Notes: generated from the letters alone by a model not told the origin. Counted from the stretch's first letter, positions 41,278 through 51,226 are shown. The stretch: DNA of 64,000 nucleotides from Rhodococcus koreensis (GCF_900105905.1 NZ_FNSV01000005.1:1922001-1986000), one strand, 5' to 3'. Numbers and translations: made by a program.

Positions 41278-43218
41278 TCAGCGTCCGTGCCGCGCGAACC
41301 AGTCGAGCAGGCCGGGGTCGTCGACGGCACTGCGGTCCACCGTCCGCCCCGCGTCCGCACCCTGGAAGATTCGCTTGAGCGGCACCTCGAGTTTCTTGCC
41401 GGTGCGGGTGTGCGGGATGCCCGGCGCCTCGATGATGTCGTCGGGCACGTGCCGCGGCGATGCCTGCTCCCGGATAGCTCCGCGGATCCGCTGCTTCAGC
41501 GCGTCGTCGAGTTCCGCACCCTCCGAGAGGACCACGAACAGCGGCATCCAGTATCCGCCGTCCGCCTGGTCGACCCCGACGACGAGCGCCTCGGCAACCT
41601 CCGGGAGCTTCTCCACCACCTGGTAGATGTCGGCGCTACCCATCCGGATTCCATTGCGGTTCAACGTGGAATCGGACCTTCCGTGCATGAGGACGGTCCC
41701 GCGATCGGTGATCGTGATCCAGTCACCGTGCCGCCACACTCCGGGGAACACTTCGAAATAAGCTTCGCGGTAACGCTTTCCGTCCGGATCGTTCCAGAAC
41801 GACACCGGCATGGACGGCATCGGCGCGGTGACGACGAGTTCGCCCACCTCGTCTCGCACCGGCCGGCCCGACTCGTCGAACGCCTCGACGGCGACCCCGA
41901 GGCAGGGGGCGGACAGCTCGCCAGGCCAGACCGGGACGGTGCGCGCTCCCCCGATGAACGCCGACACCACGTCGGTCCCACCGGTGATCGACACGACGGG
42001 AACGCGGCGACCGACGTTCTCCGACAGCCACAGCGACGACGCCGCAGGCAGCGTCGATCCGGTGACTCCCACCGTGCGCAGCGCGCTCAGATCGTGGTCG
42101 CGGACGGGGATCACCCCCGCCTTGTCGCACGCGAGAACGTAGCCGGGACTGGTGCCGGCCACCGTGACACCCAGTCGTGACACCAAGGCCCACAACGCAT
42201 CCGGAGTCGGATGCGACGGGCTTCCGTCGTAACAGACGATCGTGGCTCCCACCAGCAGGCCCGCCGTCTGGAAGTTCCACATCATCCAACTGGGACTGGT
42301 GTACCAGAAAAATTTGTCCTCGCGGCCGATGTCGAGCTGGAGCGCCAGCGACTTCACGTGTTCGAGGAGAACACCTCCGTGACCGTGCACGATGCCCTTC
42401 GGCAGGCCGGTGGTCCCCGAGGAGAACACCACCCACAACGGGTGGTCGAACGGGACGGGAACGGGCTCGAGTGCGCGGCCCCCGGCGGTGGCCTCCGCCC
42501 AGGTGACGCCGCCGTCGACGGCGGCGTCCGCATCGAGGTGGGGCACCACCACGGTGAGGGCCGGCGACAACCCGGCGCGCAGCTCGGCCACCGCCCCCAG
42601 ACGGTCGTGCTCCTTGCCCCCGAACCGGTACCCGTCCGCGGTGATCAGCGCTGCCGGCTCCAGTTGACCCAGCCGATCGAGCGCGGCCGGCGCGGAGTAG
42701 TCCTGCCCGCACGCCGCCCACACGGCGCCGAGCGACGCCGTGGCGAGGAATGCGACCACGGCCTCGGGGATGTTCGGAAGGTAGCCGACCACGCGATCCC
42801 CGACCCCGACCCCGTGCTCGCGAAGCGTCGCGGCGAGTCCCGCCACCGCGGACCGCAACTCGTCCCACCCGATCGAGACGTCGGCGCAGCCCTCACCCGC
42901 GTACAGGATCGCCGGACAGCCGGGGCGGGCATTCCGGAAGACGTGGTCGACATAGTTGAGCGTGGCCCCCGGAAACCAGACGGCGCCCGGCATCGCGGCG
43001 TCGGCGAGGGCGGGCCCGGGGTCGGTGGCGGACCGGAACTCGAAGTAGTCCCACACGCCCTGCCAGAACTCCCCCGGCGCCGCCACCGACCAGCGCCACA
43101 GCGACCGGTAGTCGTCGACCGTGACACTGTGGCGCCGCGCGACGAACGCGGCGAAATCGGTGATCACCGCGTCGCGCACGTCGGCTTCGGTGGGAACCCA
43201 TTGCGGATCGGCAGCCAT
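41278..43218 (-). CDS. Acetoacetyl-CoA synthetase
   Basis: A 646-residue ANL-superfamily ligase of the acetoacetate-CoA ligase family, about the usual 650 residues. Visible blocks: an N-terminal extension with FPGATLNYVDHVF, the P-loop [22 protein letters not shown]-type ISxTGGTD replaced by SITGGTDVVSAF, and the A8 hinge GRSDSTLNRNGIRMGSADIY. It activates acetoacetate with ATP and CoA. It is last in the carboxylase-to-CitE gene run, where leucine breakdown releases acetoacetate, so it probably returns that product to acetoacetyl-CoA in place of a SCOT-type transferase. The ATG at 43218 is preferred because GGGGAAG lies about nine bases upstream; an ATG three codons earlier (43227) is too close to that site. 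Confidence 0.9.
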   Translation of the reverse strand: MAADPQWVPTEADVRDAVITDFAAFVARRHSVTVDDYRSLWRWSVAAPGEFWQGVWDYFEFRSATDPGPALADAAMPGAVWFPGATLNYVDHVFRNARPGCPAILYAGEGCADVSIGWDELRSAVAGLAATLREHGVGVGDRVVGYLPNIPEAVVAFLATASLGAVWAACGQDYSAPAALDRLGQLEPAALITADGYRFGGKEHDRLGAVAELRAGLSPALTVVVPHLDADAAVDGGVTWAEATAGGRALEPVPVPFDHPLWVVFSSGTTGLPKGIVHGHGGVLLEHVKSLALQLDIGREDKFFWYTSPSWMMWNFQTAGLLVGATIVCYDGSPSHPTPDALWALVSRLGVTVAGTSPGYVLACDKAGVIPVRDHDLSALRTVGVTGSTLPAASSLWLSENVGRRVPVVSITGGTDVVSAFIGGARTVPVWPGELSAPCLGVAVEAFDESGRPVRDEVGELVVTAPMPSMPVSFWNDPDGKRYREAYFEVFPGVWRHGDWITITDRGTVLMHGRSDSTLNRNGIRMGSADIYQVVEKLPEVAEALVVGVDQADGGYWMPLFVVLSEGAELDDALKQRIRGAIREQASPRHVPDDIIEAPGIPHTRTGKKLEVPLKRIFQGADAGRTVDRSAVDDPGLLDWFARHGR

Positions 43219-43278
43219 GGGCACCATCTTCCCCGAGAGCGCGGCCGTTCCGCGCTCTTTCGCCGCCTACCGCCGACC

Positions 43279-44112
43279 TCAGGCCGGCGTGTCCCGCGCC
43301 GAACCGACCTGTGAGCGGCGCAGGATCGCCTCGGCGTGACGCAGGACCGGCGCGTCCACCATCTTTCCCTCGAACGCGAACACCCCGCGCTGATCGGCGA
43401 CGGCGGCGAGAACCCGCGTCGCCCAGTCGACGTCCTCTTCGGACGGCGCATACGCCTCGCGGATCACCGCGACCTGACTCGGGTGGATGGCGACCTTGAC
43501 GTCGAATCCGACGGCGACGGCATCGAGTGCTTCGGCGCGGAGCCCACCCAGGTCCTTGATGTCGAGATAGACGGAGTCCAGCGCGAGCCGGTGATAACCC
43601 TTGGCAGCCAGCAGCGTCGACGACCGCACCTGGGTGGCGACGTCGCGGTAGCTGCCGTCGTCGCGGCGGCTGGAGTTGCCGCCCATCGCGGCGACGAGGT
43701 CTTCGGCCCCCCACATCACACCGATGGTGCTGGCCGCCAACGCGATCTCGGTGACCGCGAGCGCACCGAGCGGCGACTCGACCAGGGCGATCACCTCGCG
43801 CGGAGCCAGCGACAGCACCTGGTCGGCCGACTCGCACTTGGCGAGCATGAGCCGGGTGTAGCGGGTGCCGTCGAGCGCCAGCAGGTCGCGTTCGTGGTCT
43901 TCGGTGCCGACCGGGTTGACCCGCACGACGGTGCGATCGGGATCGAGCGGGGTGTCGATGAGGGCGACCCGGGCCGCTTCCTTGTCGCCGGCCGCCACCC
44001 CGTCCTCGAGGTCGAGGATCACGACGTCGGCCGCCGCGGCCGCCTTCGCGTACCGTTCGGGCCGGTCCGCCGGGCAGAACAACCAGGCGGGACCGGGCAG
44101 TTCCCAGCTCAC
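43279..44112 (-). CDS. citE: CitE-like beta-hydroxyacyl-CoA lyase (HMG-CoA/citramalyl-CoA lyase candidate)
   Basis: A 277-residue HpcH/HpaI-fold protein: LFCPADRPERYAKA, VILDLEDGVA, the metal-binding glutamate in ALVESPLGAL, the aspartate in WGAEDLVAAMGG, and AIHPSQVAVIREAYAP. It stands alone without CitD/CitF, so it is not citrate lyase. The gene order matches mycobacterial Rv2498c, reported as a bifunctional beta-hydroxyacyl-CoA lyase in itaconate and leucine breakdown. Here it would cleave 3-hydroxy-3-methylglutaryl-CoA to acetyl-CoA and acetoacetate, feeding the next gene. The GTG start at 44112 overlaps the hydratase stop (GTGA), so the two are translationally coupled. Confidence 0.85.
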   Translation of the reverse strand: MSWELPGPAWLFCPADRPERYAKAAAAADVVILDLEDGVAAGDKEAARVALIDTPLDPDRTVVRVNPVGTEDHERDLLALDGTRYTRLMLAKCESADQVLSLAPREVIALVESPLGALAVTEIALAASTIGVMWGAEDLVAAMGGNSSRRDDGSYRDVATQVRSSTLLAAKGYHRLALDSVYLDIKDLGGLRAEALDAVAVGFDVKVAIHPSQVAVIREAYAPSEEDVDWATRVLAAVADQRGVFAFEGKMVDAPVLRHAEAILRRSQVGSARDTPA

Positions 44113-44609
44113 GACGGCTTCTTCTGGACGAGGGTCTTGCGGACCGCGATCGCCACCACGTCGCCGTTCTGGTTGCGGCCGGTGTGCTCGAGCGTGACGA
44201 TGCCCTCGCCGGGACGGCTCTTCGATTCGCGCTTGTCCGCGATCTTCGTCTCCGCGTACAGCGTGTCCCCGTGGAACAACGGCTTCGGGAAACTGATCTC
44301 CGAGAACCCCAGGTTCGCGACGATGGTCCCCTGCGTCAGCTGCGCCACCGACAGTCCGACCAGTGTGGAGAGGGTGAACATCGAGTTGACGAGGCGCTCG
44401 CCGAACTGGGTGCCCTCGCTGTACGCCGCGTCCAGGTGCAGGGCCTGGGTGTTCATCGTCTGCGTCGTGAACAGGACGTTGTCGGCCTCGGTGACGGTCC
44501 GGCCGGGGCGGTGCTCGTACACCGCGCCCAGCTCGAACTCCTCGAACCACAGGCCACGCTGGACGATTCGCCTCGGTTCGGTATCCGTGGTGCTCTCCGC
44601 GGAGGTCAC
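44109..44609 (-). CDS. MaoC-family enoyl-CoA hydratase (methylglutaconyl/itaconyl-CoA hydratase candidate)
   Basis: A 166-residue hot-dog-fold protein. Recognisable stretches are the N-terminal YEHRPGRTVTEADNVLFTTQT, the HLDAAYSEGTQFGERLVNSM active-site helix region, and the central FHGDTLYAETKI strand. The family hydrates enoyl-CoAs. Synteny with mycobacterial Rv2499c, between the acyl-CoA dehydrogenase and CitE, points to hydration of 3-methylglutaconyl-CoA and perhaps itaconyl-CoA. The GTG start overlaps the dehydrogenase stop and the stop overlaps the citE start, so it is embedded in a coupled operon. The exact substrate is an inference from neighbours. Confidence 0.82.
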   Translation of the reverse strand: MTSAESTTDTEPRRIVQRGLWFEEFELGAVYEHRPGRTVTEADNVLFTTQTMNTQALHLDAAYSEGTQFGERLVNSMFTLSTLVGLSVAQLTQGTIVANLGFSEISFPKPLFHGDTLYAETKIADKRESKSRPGEGIVTLEHTGRNQNGDVVAIAVRKTLVQKKPS

Positions 44610-45766
44610 AGTCCCGCCTCCCGCGCGATCAGCATCAACTGCACCTCGGTGGTGCCCTCGCCGATCTCCAGGATCTTGCTGTCCCGGTAGTGCCGCGCCA
44701 CGGTGTACTCGTTCATGAACCCGTAGCCGCCGTGGATCTGGGTGGCGTCGCGGGCGTTGTCCATCGCCGCCTCGGAGGCGACGAGCTTGGCGATGGCGGC
44801 CTGCTTCTTGAACGGCTTGCCGGACAGCATCCGGGCGGCGGCGTCGTAGTACGCCGTGCGCGCGGTGTGGGCGCGCGCCTCCATGCGGGCGATCTTGAAG
44901 GCGATGGCCTGGTTGTGCCCGATCGGCCGCCCGAACGCCTCCCGTTCCTTGGCGTACTTGACCGACTCGTCGACGCATCCCTGGGCGGCGCCGACGCTGA
45001 GCGCGGCGATGGCGATGCGCCCCTCGTCGAGGATCCGCAGGAAGTTCGCGTACCCGCGGCCACGCTCGCCGAGCAGGTTCTCCTCCGGGACGCGCACGTC
45101 CGCGAACGTGAGCGGGTGGGTGTCGGAGGCGTTCCAGCCGACCTTGTTGTACGCCGGTTCGGCGGTGAAGCCGGGTGTCGACGTCGGCACGAGGATGGTG
45201 GAGATCTCCTTCTTGCCGTCCTTCGTCCCGGTCACCGCGGTGACGGTGACGAGCTTGGTGATGTCGGTTCCGGAGTTGGTGATGAACTGCTTGTTGCCGT
45301 TGATGATCCATTCACCGCTGTCGAACTTCGCGGTGGTCTTCGTGCCGCCCGCGTCGCTTCCGGCACCCGGCTCGGTAAGCCCGAACGCGGCCAGGCTCTT
45401 GCCGCTCGTCAGCTGCGGCAGCCACTCCTGCTTCTGCTCCTCGTTGCCGAACCGGTAGATCGGCATCGCACCCAGCGACACGCCGGCTTCCAGGGTGATC
45501 GCGACACTCTGGTCGACCTTGCCGAGTTCTTCGAGCGCCAGGCACAGGGCGAAGTAGTCGCCGCCCATTCCGCCGTACTCCTCGGGGAACGGCAGGCCGA
45601 ACAGGCCCATGTCGGCCATCCCCGACACCACCTCGTACGGGAAGGTGTGGTTGGCGTCGTGTTCCGCCGCGACCGGTGCCACCACGTTCTTGGCGAAGTC
45701 TGCGACGGTCTTCGCCAACTGCTGGTACTCGTCCGGAAGCTGGCCGGTGGCAAGGAATTCGGTCAT
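44606..45766 (-). CDS. fadE19: Acyl-CoA dehydrogenase, leucine-pathway type (FadE19-like)
   Basis: A 386-residue flavoprotein of normal family length. It has the [15 protein letters not shown] flavin/substrate block, [13 protein letters not shown], a [19 protein letters not shown] helix and the C-terminal [12 protein letters not shown]...IGEGTTEVQ. The glutamate in IGEGT (about residue 370) is in the catalytic position used by short- and medium-chain dehydrogenases; classic isovaleryl-CoA dehydrogenases carry their base elsewhere. The isovaleryl-CoA role therefore rests on synteny with the carboxylase and CitE genes, and a short branched substrate is equally fair. The ATG overlaps the biotin carboxylase stop (ATGA). 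Confidence 0.88.
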   Translation of the reverse strand: MTEFLATGQLPDEYQQLAKTVADFAKNVVAPVAAEHDANHTFPYEVVSGMADMGLFGLPFPEEYGGMGGDYFALCLALEELGKVDQSVAITLEAGVSLGAMPIYRFGNEEQKQEWLPQLTSGKSLAAFGLTEPGAGSDAGGTKTTAKFDSGEWIINGNKQFITNSGTDITKLVTVTAVTGTKDGKKEISTILVPTSTPGFTAEPAYNKVGWNASDTHPLTFADVRVPEENLLGERGRGYANFLRILDEGRIAIAALSVGAAQGCVDESVKYAKEREAFGRPIGHNQAIAFKIARMEARAHTARTAYYDAAARMLSGKPFKKQAAIAKLVASEAAMDNARDATQIHGGYGFMNEYTVARHYRDSKILEIGEGTTEVQLMLIAREAGL

Positions 45767-47781
45767 GACGCGTCTTCTTTCGTGTCGGTGGGGTCGGTGT
45801 GCGGGGTGACTCGGGCGAGCAGTTGGTCGACCATCACCTGGTCACCGGGCACGACGAGGATGTCGACGACGCCGTCGACGGGCGCGGTGAGCGAATGTTC
45901 CATCTTCATCGCCTCGACCACGACGAGGCTCTGGCCGGCGGTGACGTGGGCGCCGGCCTCGGCGCCGACGGCGATGACGGATCCGGGCATGGGGCTGGTG
46001 ATCTCCGCCTCGCCTGCGTGGACGTCGCCGGTGCGGACACTGAGTTCGCGGACCTCACGCAGCATCGTCGTGCCGTCCGACCCGGCGAGCCAGATGTGCC
46101 CGTCGGTCTGGGCGACCCGGTAGGTCTCGCGCCTGCCGTCGATCACCACCGAGAGCGTGGACCCGTCGAGCGCCGCGGTCAGCGACAGGGTGTCGCCGTC
46201 CTCGACCTGTGCGGTGGCCTCGGACGGGCTGCCCGTGATTCGCACGTGGTCGGTGCGGGTGGGCGAGGACAACCGGATGCTGGTGGGTGCGGGCGTCCCG
46301 ACCCGCCAGCCGCTCGGAACGTCCCACGGGTCGGCCTGCGCCCCCACGGGCCAGCGCTGCAACCACCGGAACGCCGCGGCGGCGATCAGGGCGCCGTCGG
46401 TGGCCTCCGCGGCGACGAAGTCCTCGAGCCGCCGATCGAGCAGACCGGTGTCGAGATCGCCCGCCACCACGTCCGGGTCGGCGAGCAGGAAGCGCGCGAA
46501 CTCGATGTTGGTGACCACTCCCAGCACACCCGTGCCGGCCAGCGCGCGGTCCAGTTTCCGCAGCGCGGCGGCGCGGTCGTCGGCATGGGCGATGACCTTC
46601 GCCAGCATCGGGTCGTAATCGCTGCCCACCACCGTGCCCGGCTGCAACCCGGAATCGACGCGGACACCGGGGCCTGCGGGTTCGACCACGTCGGCGACGA
46701 GTCCACCGGTGGGCAGGAAGCCGCGGCTCGGGTCCTCGGCGTAGACGCGGGCCTCGATGGCGTGACCGGTGAGGGTGACGTCGTCCTGGGTGAACCCGAG
46801 CGGCTCACCGGCGGCGACCCGCACCTGCCACTCGACGAGGTCGAGGCCCGTCACGAGTTCGGTGACCGGGTGCTCGACCTGCAACCGGGTATTCATCTCC
46901 ATGAAGAAGAACTCGTCGGGCTTGTCGGCGGAGACGATGAACTCGACCGTTCCCGCACCGGAGTAGTCGACGCTGCGCGCGGTGTTGCAGGCGGCCTCGC
47001 CGATCCGGGCGCGGGTCGCCTCGTCCAGCAGCGGCGACGGCGCCTCCTCGATGACCTTCTGGTGCCTGCGCTGCAGACTGCATTCGCGCTCCCCGAGGTG
47101 GACGACGTTGCCGTGCCCGTCCGCGAGGATCTGCACCTCGATGTGCCGGGGGCGCAGCACGAATCGCTCGAGGAAGAGGGTGTCGTCGCCGAACGCCGAC
47201 GCCGCCTCACGCCGCGCGCTGCGCAGCGCCTCGGCCAGCGCGCCCGGCTCCTCCACCAGGCGCATGCCCTTGCCGCCGCCGCCCGCCGAGGGCTTGACGA
47301 GCACCGGGTATCCGATGTCGCCTGCGGCCGCGATCAGTTCGTCGTCGGACAGGCCGGGCCGGGCGATGCCGGGGACGACCGGAACGTCGAACTTCGCCAC
47401 CGCGTTCTTGGCGGTGATCTTGTCGCCCATCACCTCGATGGCGTGAGCGGACGGGCCGAGGAACGCGATCCCCGCATCCGCGCACGCCCCGGCGAACTTG
47501 GAGTTCTCCGACAGGAACCCGTACCCGGGATGGATGCCCTGCGCGCCGGTGGCGCGGGCCGCCTCGATCACCTTCTCGATGACGAGGTAACTCTCCCGCG
47601 CCGCGGCCGGGCCGAGCAACACCGCGGTGTCGGCCTCGCGGACGTGCCGCGCGTCCCGGTCCGCCTCGCTGAAGACGGCGACGGAACGGATGCCCATGGC
47701 CCGCAGCGTGCGGATCACGCGCACCGCGATCTCGCCGCGGTTGGCCACCAGGACGGTATCGATCCGAGTCATTTCAGTCAT
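45763..47781 (-). CDS. accA1: Acyl-CoA carboxylase alpha subunit (biotin carboxylase + biotin carrier), AccA1-like
   Basis: A 672-residue protein. The N-terminal biotin carboxylase ([27 protein letters not shown]-grasp [28 protein letters not shown]) is followed by a linker domain and a C-terminal biotin carrier with Lys626 in EAMKMEH. It carboxylates its own biotin with bicarbonate and ATP; the beta subunit just upstream transfers the carboxyl group to the acyl-CoA. With the dehydrogenase, hydratase and lyase downstream, methylcrotonyl-CoA is the likely substrate. The ATG at 47781 lies five bases after the beta-subunit stop; a second ATG at 47772 is possible. The stop overlaps the dehydrogenase start. 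Confidence 0.92.
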   Translation of the reverse strand: MTEMTRIDTVLVANRGEIAVRVIRTLRAMGIRSVAVFSEADRDARHVREADTAVLLGPAAARESYLVIEKVIEAARATGAQGIHPGYGFLSENSKFAGACADAGIAFLGPSAHAIEVMGDKITAKNAVAKFDVPVVPGIARPGLSDDELIAAAGDIGYPVLVKPSAGGGGKGMRLVEEPGALAEALRSARREAASAFGDDTLFLERFVLRPRHIEVQILADGHGNVVHLGERECSLQRRHQKVIEEAPSPLLDEATRARIGEAACNTARSVDYSGAGTVEFIVSADKPDEFFFMEMNTRLQVEHPVTELVTGLDLVEWQVRVAAGEPLGFTQDDVTLTGHAIEARVYAEDPSRGFLPTGGLVADVVEPAGPGVRVDSGLQPGTVVGSDYDPMLAKVIAHADDRAAALRKLDRALAGTGVLGVVTNIEFARFLLADPDVVAGDLDTGLLDRRLEDFVAAEATDGALIAAAAFRWLQRWPVGAQADPWDVPSGWRVGTPAPTSIRLSSPTRTDHVRITGSPSEATAQVEDGDTLSLTAALDGSTLSVVIDGRRETYRVAQTDGHIWLAGSDGTTMLREVRELSVRTGDVHAGEAEITSPMPGSVIAVGAEAGAHVTAGQSLVVVEAMKMEHSLTAPVDGVVDILVVPGDQVMVDQLLARVTPHTDPTDTKEDAS

Positions 47782-47786
47782 TCCAC

Positions 47787-49376
47787 TCACATCCGGAAAA
47801 CGCCGTAGGAGACCGGCTCGACCGGTGCGTTCGCACACACCGAAAGCGCCAGTCCGAGAACAGTTCTGGTATCGGCGGGGTCGATGATGCCGTCGTCCCA
47901 CAGCCGCGCGGTCGAGTAGTACGGGTTGCCCTGCGCCTCGTACTGCTCGCGGATCGGCGCCTTGAACGCCTCCTCGTCCTCGGCCGGCCAGGGGTTGCCC
48001 GCGCTGTCGAGTTGTTCGCTGCGCACCGTCGAGAGCACCGACGCCGCCTGCTCCCCGCCCATCACGGAGATCCGGGCGTTCGGCCACATCCACAGGAACC
48101 GCGGCGAGTACGCCCGCCCGCACATCGAGTAGTTGCCCGCCCCGTAGGAGCCGCCGATCACGACGGTCAGTTTCGGCACCCGCGCACACGCCACCGCGGT
48201 CACCATCTTCGCGCCGTGCTTGGCGATGCCGCCGGCCTCGTAGTCGCGACCGACCATGAAACCGGCAATGTTCTGCAGGAACAGCAGCGGAATCTTGCGC
48301 TTGTCGCACAGCTCGATGAAATGCGCACCCTTCATCGCGGACTCGGCGAACAGCACACCGTTGTTGGCGATAATGCCGACCGGGTGGCCCTCGATGTGCG
48401 CGAAACCGGTGACCAGGGTCTTGCCGTACTCGGCCTTGAACTCCTGGAATTCACTGCCGTCGACGATGCGGTCGATGACCTCGTGGACGTCGTAGGGGGT
48501 GCGCGGGTCGGTGGGGACCACGTCGTACAGGTCGGTCTGCGGCGCCGTCGCGGGGACGGCGCTGATCACGTCCCACGGACGCTCGGCGCGCGGGCCGAGG
48601 GTCGCGACGATGTTCCGCACGATCCGCAACGCGTCCTGGTCGTCCTCCGCGAGGTGGTCGGTGACACCGGAAACCTTCGAGTGCAGGTCGCCGCCGCCGA
48701 GTTCCTCGGCCGTCACGACCTCACCGGTCGCCGCCTTCACCAGCGGCGGGCCGCCCAGGAAGATGGTGCCCTGGTTGCGGACGATGACCGCCTCGTCGCT
48801 CATCGCTGGCACGTAGGCGCCGCCCGCGGTGCAGGAGCCGAGGACCGCCGCGATCTGCGGGATACCCTGCGCGCTCATCGTGGCCTGGTTGTAGAAGATG
48901 CGCCCGAAGTGCTCGCGGTCGGGGAACACCTCGTCCTGCCTGGGCAGGAACGCGCCGCCGGAGTCGACGAGGTAGATGCAGGGAAGCTGGTTCTGCAGCG
49001 CGATCTCCTGCGCCCGCAGGTGCTTCTTCACCGTCATCGGGTAGTAGGTGCCGCCCTTGACGGTCGCGTCGTTGGCGACGATCACGCATTCCCGGCCGGA
49101 CACCCGGCCGATGCCGGCGATGACGCCCGCACCGGGGCACTCGTCGTCGTACAGGCCGTTCGCCGCCAGCGGCGAGATCTCCAGGAACGGGCTGCCGGGA
49201 TCGAGCAGCGTGTCCACCCGATCGCGGGGCAGCAGCTTGCCTCGGCTCACGTGCCGCTCGCGCGACTTCTCGCTGCCGCCGAGCGCGGCCACGGCCAGCC
49301 GCGACTTCAGCTCGTCGACCAATTTCGTGTGCTCTGCCCGGTAGCCCTCCCGTGCAGTGATTCCGCCCAGTGCCAT
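47787..49376 (-). CDS. accD1: Acyl-CoA carboxylase beta subunit (carboxyltransferase), AccD1-like
   Basis: A 529-residue carboxyltransferase with the twin crotonase-fold halves: [21 protein letters not shown] and [20 protein letters not shown] in the first, [18 protein letters not shown] and [19 protein letters not shown] in the second. The long form with [11 protein letters not shown] is typical of methylcrotonyl- or geranyl-CoA-type subunits rather than propionyl-CoA ones. It is first in the minus-strand catabolic operon and pairs with the alpha subunit. The start is the ATG at 49376 with AGAAGG upstream; the open frame extends further but without family similarity. The divergent tetR gene and an operator candidate lie just upstream. 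Confidence 0.92.
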   Translation of the reverse strand: MALGGITAREGYRAEHTKLVDELKSRLAVAALGGSEKSRERHVSRGKLLPRDRVDTLLDPGSPFLEISPLAANGLYDDECPGAGVIAGIGRVSGRECVIVANDATVKGGTYYPMTVKKHLRAQEIALQNQLPCIYLVDSGGAFLPRQDEVFPDREHFGRIFYNQATMSAQGIPQIAAVLGSCTAGGAYVPAMSDEAVIVRNQGTIFLGGPPLVKAATGEVVTAEELGGGDLHSKVSGVTDHLAEDDQDALRIVRNIVATLGPRAERPWDVISAVPATAPQTDLYDVVPTDPRTPYDVHEVIDRIVDGSEFQEFKAEYGKTLVTGFAHIEGHPVGIIANNGVLFAESAMKGAHFIELCDKRKIPLLFLQNIAGFMVGRDYEAGGIAKHGAKMVTAVACARVPKLTVVIGGSYGAGNYSMCGRAYSPRFLWMWPNARISVMGGEQAASVLSTVRSEQLDSAGNPWPAEDEEAFKAPIREQYEAQGNPYYSTARLWDDGIIDPADTRTVLGLALSVCANAPVEPVSYGVFRM

Positions 49377-49412
49377 CCTGCCGCCTTCTTTTCTTGACGC
49401 CCGTGCCGAGTG

Positions 49413-49430
49413 AGTTAATGATCGATAACT
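49413..49430. promoter_or_regulatory. Candidate TetR operator in the accD1/tetR intergenic region
   Basis: AGTTAATGATCGATAACT is an imperfect palindrome: five outer bases and the central GATC are symmetric, with two mismatched bases on each side. The half-site TAACT recurs at 49441 and 49451. The site lies in the 115 bp between divergent starts, as expected for control by the adjacent TetR protein. Confidence 0.55.
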
Positions 49431-49491
49431 GAAACTAAGATAACTGTGATTAACTGAGTTGTCCAGACCGCACCCCGGAAAGAGCAAGGCG

Positions 49492-50133
49492 ATGACTGCA
49501 GACGTCGACGACACCGAAGCGACGACCCCGACCATCGACGGTGCCCCGATCACGCGCCGCGAGCAGATGAAGGCGGATCGCCGCCGCCAGCTGCTCGACG
49601 CCGCCGCCCGCCTCATCGCCGAACGGGGCTTCCTCGGAGTCCGCCTCGAGGACCTCGGCTCCGCGGCGGGAATCAGCGGCCCCGCCGTGTACCGGCACTT
49701 CCCCAACAAGGACGCCGTCCTCGTCGAACTGCTCGTCGGGATCAGCACCCGGCTGTTCGAAGGCGGGTCGCTCGTCGCCGCGGAGGCAACATCCCCGGAC
49801 GCGGCGCTGGAAGGTCTGATCGATTTCCATCTCGACTTCGCACTCGGGGAACCCGACCTCATTCGCATCCAGGACCGAGACCTGGAGAGCCTGCCCGCCG
49901 ACGCGCGCCGGGAGGTCCGGCTGACGCAGCGGCGTTACGTGGAGATCTGGGTGAAGGTGCTTCTGCAGGTGGATTCGTCGCTGGACGAGACAGATGCCCG
50001 CACCAAGGCGCACGCCACGTTCGGGCTCATCAACTCGACCCCACACAGCGCCGACCCCGCCACACCGTCGCGCACCCGGAAAGTGCTGCGCGACATGACG
50101 TTCTCATGCCTGCGGCCCGTGAGTACTTCTTAA
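49492..50133 (+). CDS. TetR-family regulator of the acyl-CoA carboxylase operon
   Basis: A 213-residue TetR protein. The N-terminal helix-turn-helix ([20 protein letters not shown], then [26 protein letters not shown]) covers about residues 28-78; the rest is the variable ligand domain, probably sensing an acyl-CoA of the pathway. It diverges from accD1 and probably represses both promoters. The ATG at 49492 is preferred to an in-frame TTG at 49459 because it sits 10 bases after AAGAGCAAGG. The last codons and the stop fall inside a 54-base hairpin, so the 3' end of the coding sequence doubles as a terminator stem. Confidence 0.85.
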   Translation: MTADVDDTEATTPTIDGAPITRREQMKADRRRQLLDAAARLIAERGFLGVRLEDLGSAAGISGPAVYRHFPNKDAVLVELLVGISTRLFEGGSLVAAEATSPDAALEGLIDFHLDFALGEPDLIRIQDRDLESLPADARREVRLTQRRYVEIWVKVLLQVDSSLDETDARTKAHATFGLINSTPHSADPATPSRTRKVLRDMTFSCLRPVSTS

Positions 50134-50165
50134 CCGCGGGCGGTTGAGCAGTACTCACGGGCCGC
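50112..50165. terminator. Large hairpin overlapping the tetR stop codon
   Basis: Arms GCGGCCCGTGAGTACT (50112-50127) and AGTACTCACGGGCCGC (50150-50165) are perfect complements over 16 bp; inside them TAACCGC and GCGGTTG extend the stem past a 3-base bulge on each side. It lies between the convergent tetR and GlsB-like genes and should terminate both. It may belong to a dispersed intergenic repeat family. Confidence 0.75.
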
Positions 50166-50182
50166 AAGGCACTGTCGGGTGG

Positions 50183-50452
50183 TTACACCCTGTTCTTGCT
50201 CGTCATCGCGGTGTATCCGAGCGACAGCACGGCCGCTGCGGCAATGCTGATGATCCACCGGATCCAGTCGATCCCTCCGGTGTTCCCCTTGCCGAGGAGC
50301 CCCTCCCACACCCAGTACCCGATCAGCGCACCGATGATGCCGAGGACGACGGTGATGACCCACCCCATCGCCTGCTTTCCCGGAATCACGAGACGCGCCA
50401 GAACGCCGATGACCGCACCGAAGATGATGGTGCCGATGATGTTGCCGACCAT
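50183..50452 (-). CDS. GlsB/YeaQ/YmgE-family small membrane protein
   Basis: An 89-residue, nearly all-hydrophobic protein with three membrane segments: NIIGTIIFGAVIGVLARLVI with its PGKQ turn, a glycine-zipper segment (GWVITVVLGIIGALIGYWVW), and a third near the C-terminus (IISIAAAAVLSLGYT). This is the transglycosylase-associated protein family, often stress-induced, with no defined reaction. The ATG at 50452 is chosen over an upstream in-frame start because the family begins at this point and AAGGG lies a few bases upstream. It stands alone, converging on tetR. Function in this organism is unknown. Confidence 0.8.
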   Translation of the reverse strand: MVGNIIGTIIFGAVIGVLARLVIPGKQAMGWVITVVLGIIGALIGYWVWEGLLGKGNTGGIDWIRWIISIAAAAVLSLGYTAMTSKNRV

Positions 50453-50599
50453 GGCCCTTGTCCTCTCAACACGCAATTCATGGTGCGAGCGGAAGGTCAC
50501 CGCTCATTTCGAACATAACCACCTGGACAGCTGTTCGACAGGGCTTCGGCAAATCGTTGCCAAAAGGTTCACGCGGTGTACCACCGCGAATCCCCCGGT

Positions 50600-51226
50600 T
50601 CAGCGGATGCCCTGCCGTCGCAGCGCCACGGACACGGCCGCGGCCCGGGTGTCGACACCGAGCTTCGAGTAGATGTGCGCGAGGTGCGTCTTGACCGTCG
50701 CCTCGCTGATGAACAGGGCTTTGCCGAGTTCCTTGTTGGTCATCCCCTTGGCCAGCAGGGTCAGCAATTCGGCCTCCCGCGGCGTGAGAGCCTCCTCGGG
50801 GCGCTGCATCTGCTGCAGCAGGCGCGACGCGACGGGCGGCGACAGCACACTCTGGCCGGCCGCCGCGCCGCGGACGGCGGCGAAGATCTCCTGGGGCGTC
50901 GAATCCTTCAGGAGGTACCCGATGGCACCGGCGTCGATGGCGCGGACGACGTCGGCGTCCGTGTCGTACGTCGTGAACACCAGCACCGGCAGGTCCCGGT
51001 CGACCTGCCGGATCCGGCGGATGGCCTCCACCCCGTCGATGCCGGATCCGAGGGCCAGATCCATCGTCACGAGCCGCGGCCGGCGGGTGGTCACGGCGTC
51101 GACCGCCTCCTCGCCCGTGCCCGCCTCGGCGATCACCTCGATGTCGGGCTGGGAGTCGAGCAGCGCCCGCAGTCCGGCGCGCACGACCGCGTGATCATCG
51201 ACCAGCAGCACGGTCACGGTCGTCAT
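50600..51226 (-). CDS. NarL/LuxR-type response regulator (SenR-like)
   Basis: A 208-residue two-domain regulator. The receiver domain has the acidic pair (VDDH, residues 9-12), phospho-acceptor Asp56 (TMDLALG) and conserved Lys107 (LLKDS). The C-terminal LuxR-type helix-turn-helix spans about residues 145-205 (LTPREAELLTLLAKGMTNKE, ISEATVKTHLAHIYSKLGV). The start overlaps the stop of the sensor kinase gene (ATGA), so the pair is made together. Its arrangement next to an HbpS-like exported protein resembles the Streptomyces HbpS-SenS-SenR redox/haem-sensing system; that parallel is inferred. Confidence 0.9.
   Translation of the reverse strand: MTTVTVLLVDDHAVVRAGLRALLDSQPDIEVIAEAGTGEEAVDAVTTRRPRLVTMDLALGSGIDGVEAIRRIRQVDRDLPVLVFTTYDTDADVVRAIDAGAIGYLLKDSTPQEIFAAVRGAAAGQSVLSPPVASRLLQQMQRPEEALTPREAELLTLLAKGMTNKELGKALFISEATVKTHLAHIYSKLGVDTRAAAVSVALRRQGIR

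Noticed and set aside
41278..49376. Citronellol/geraniol (Atu-type) degradation as the role of the carboxylase block
   Set aside because: The carboxylase subunits would fit, but the CitE-like lyase, MaoC hydratase and the mycobacterial gene order favour leucine/itaconate breakdown, and no Atu-specific genes are present.
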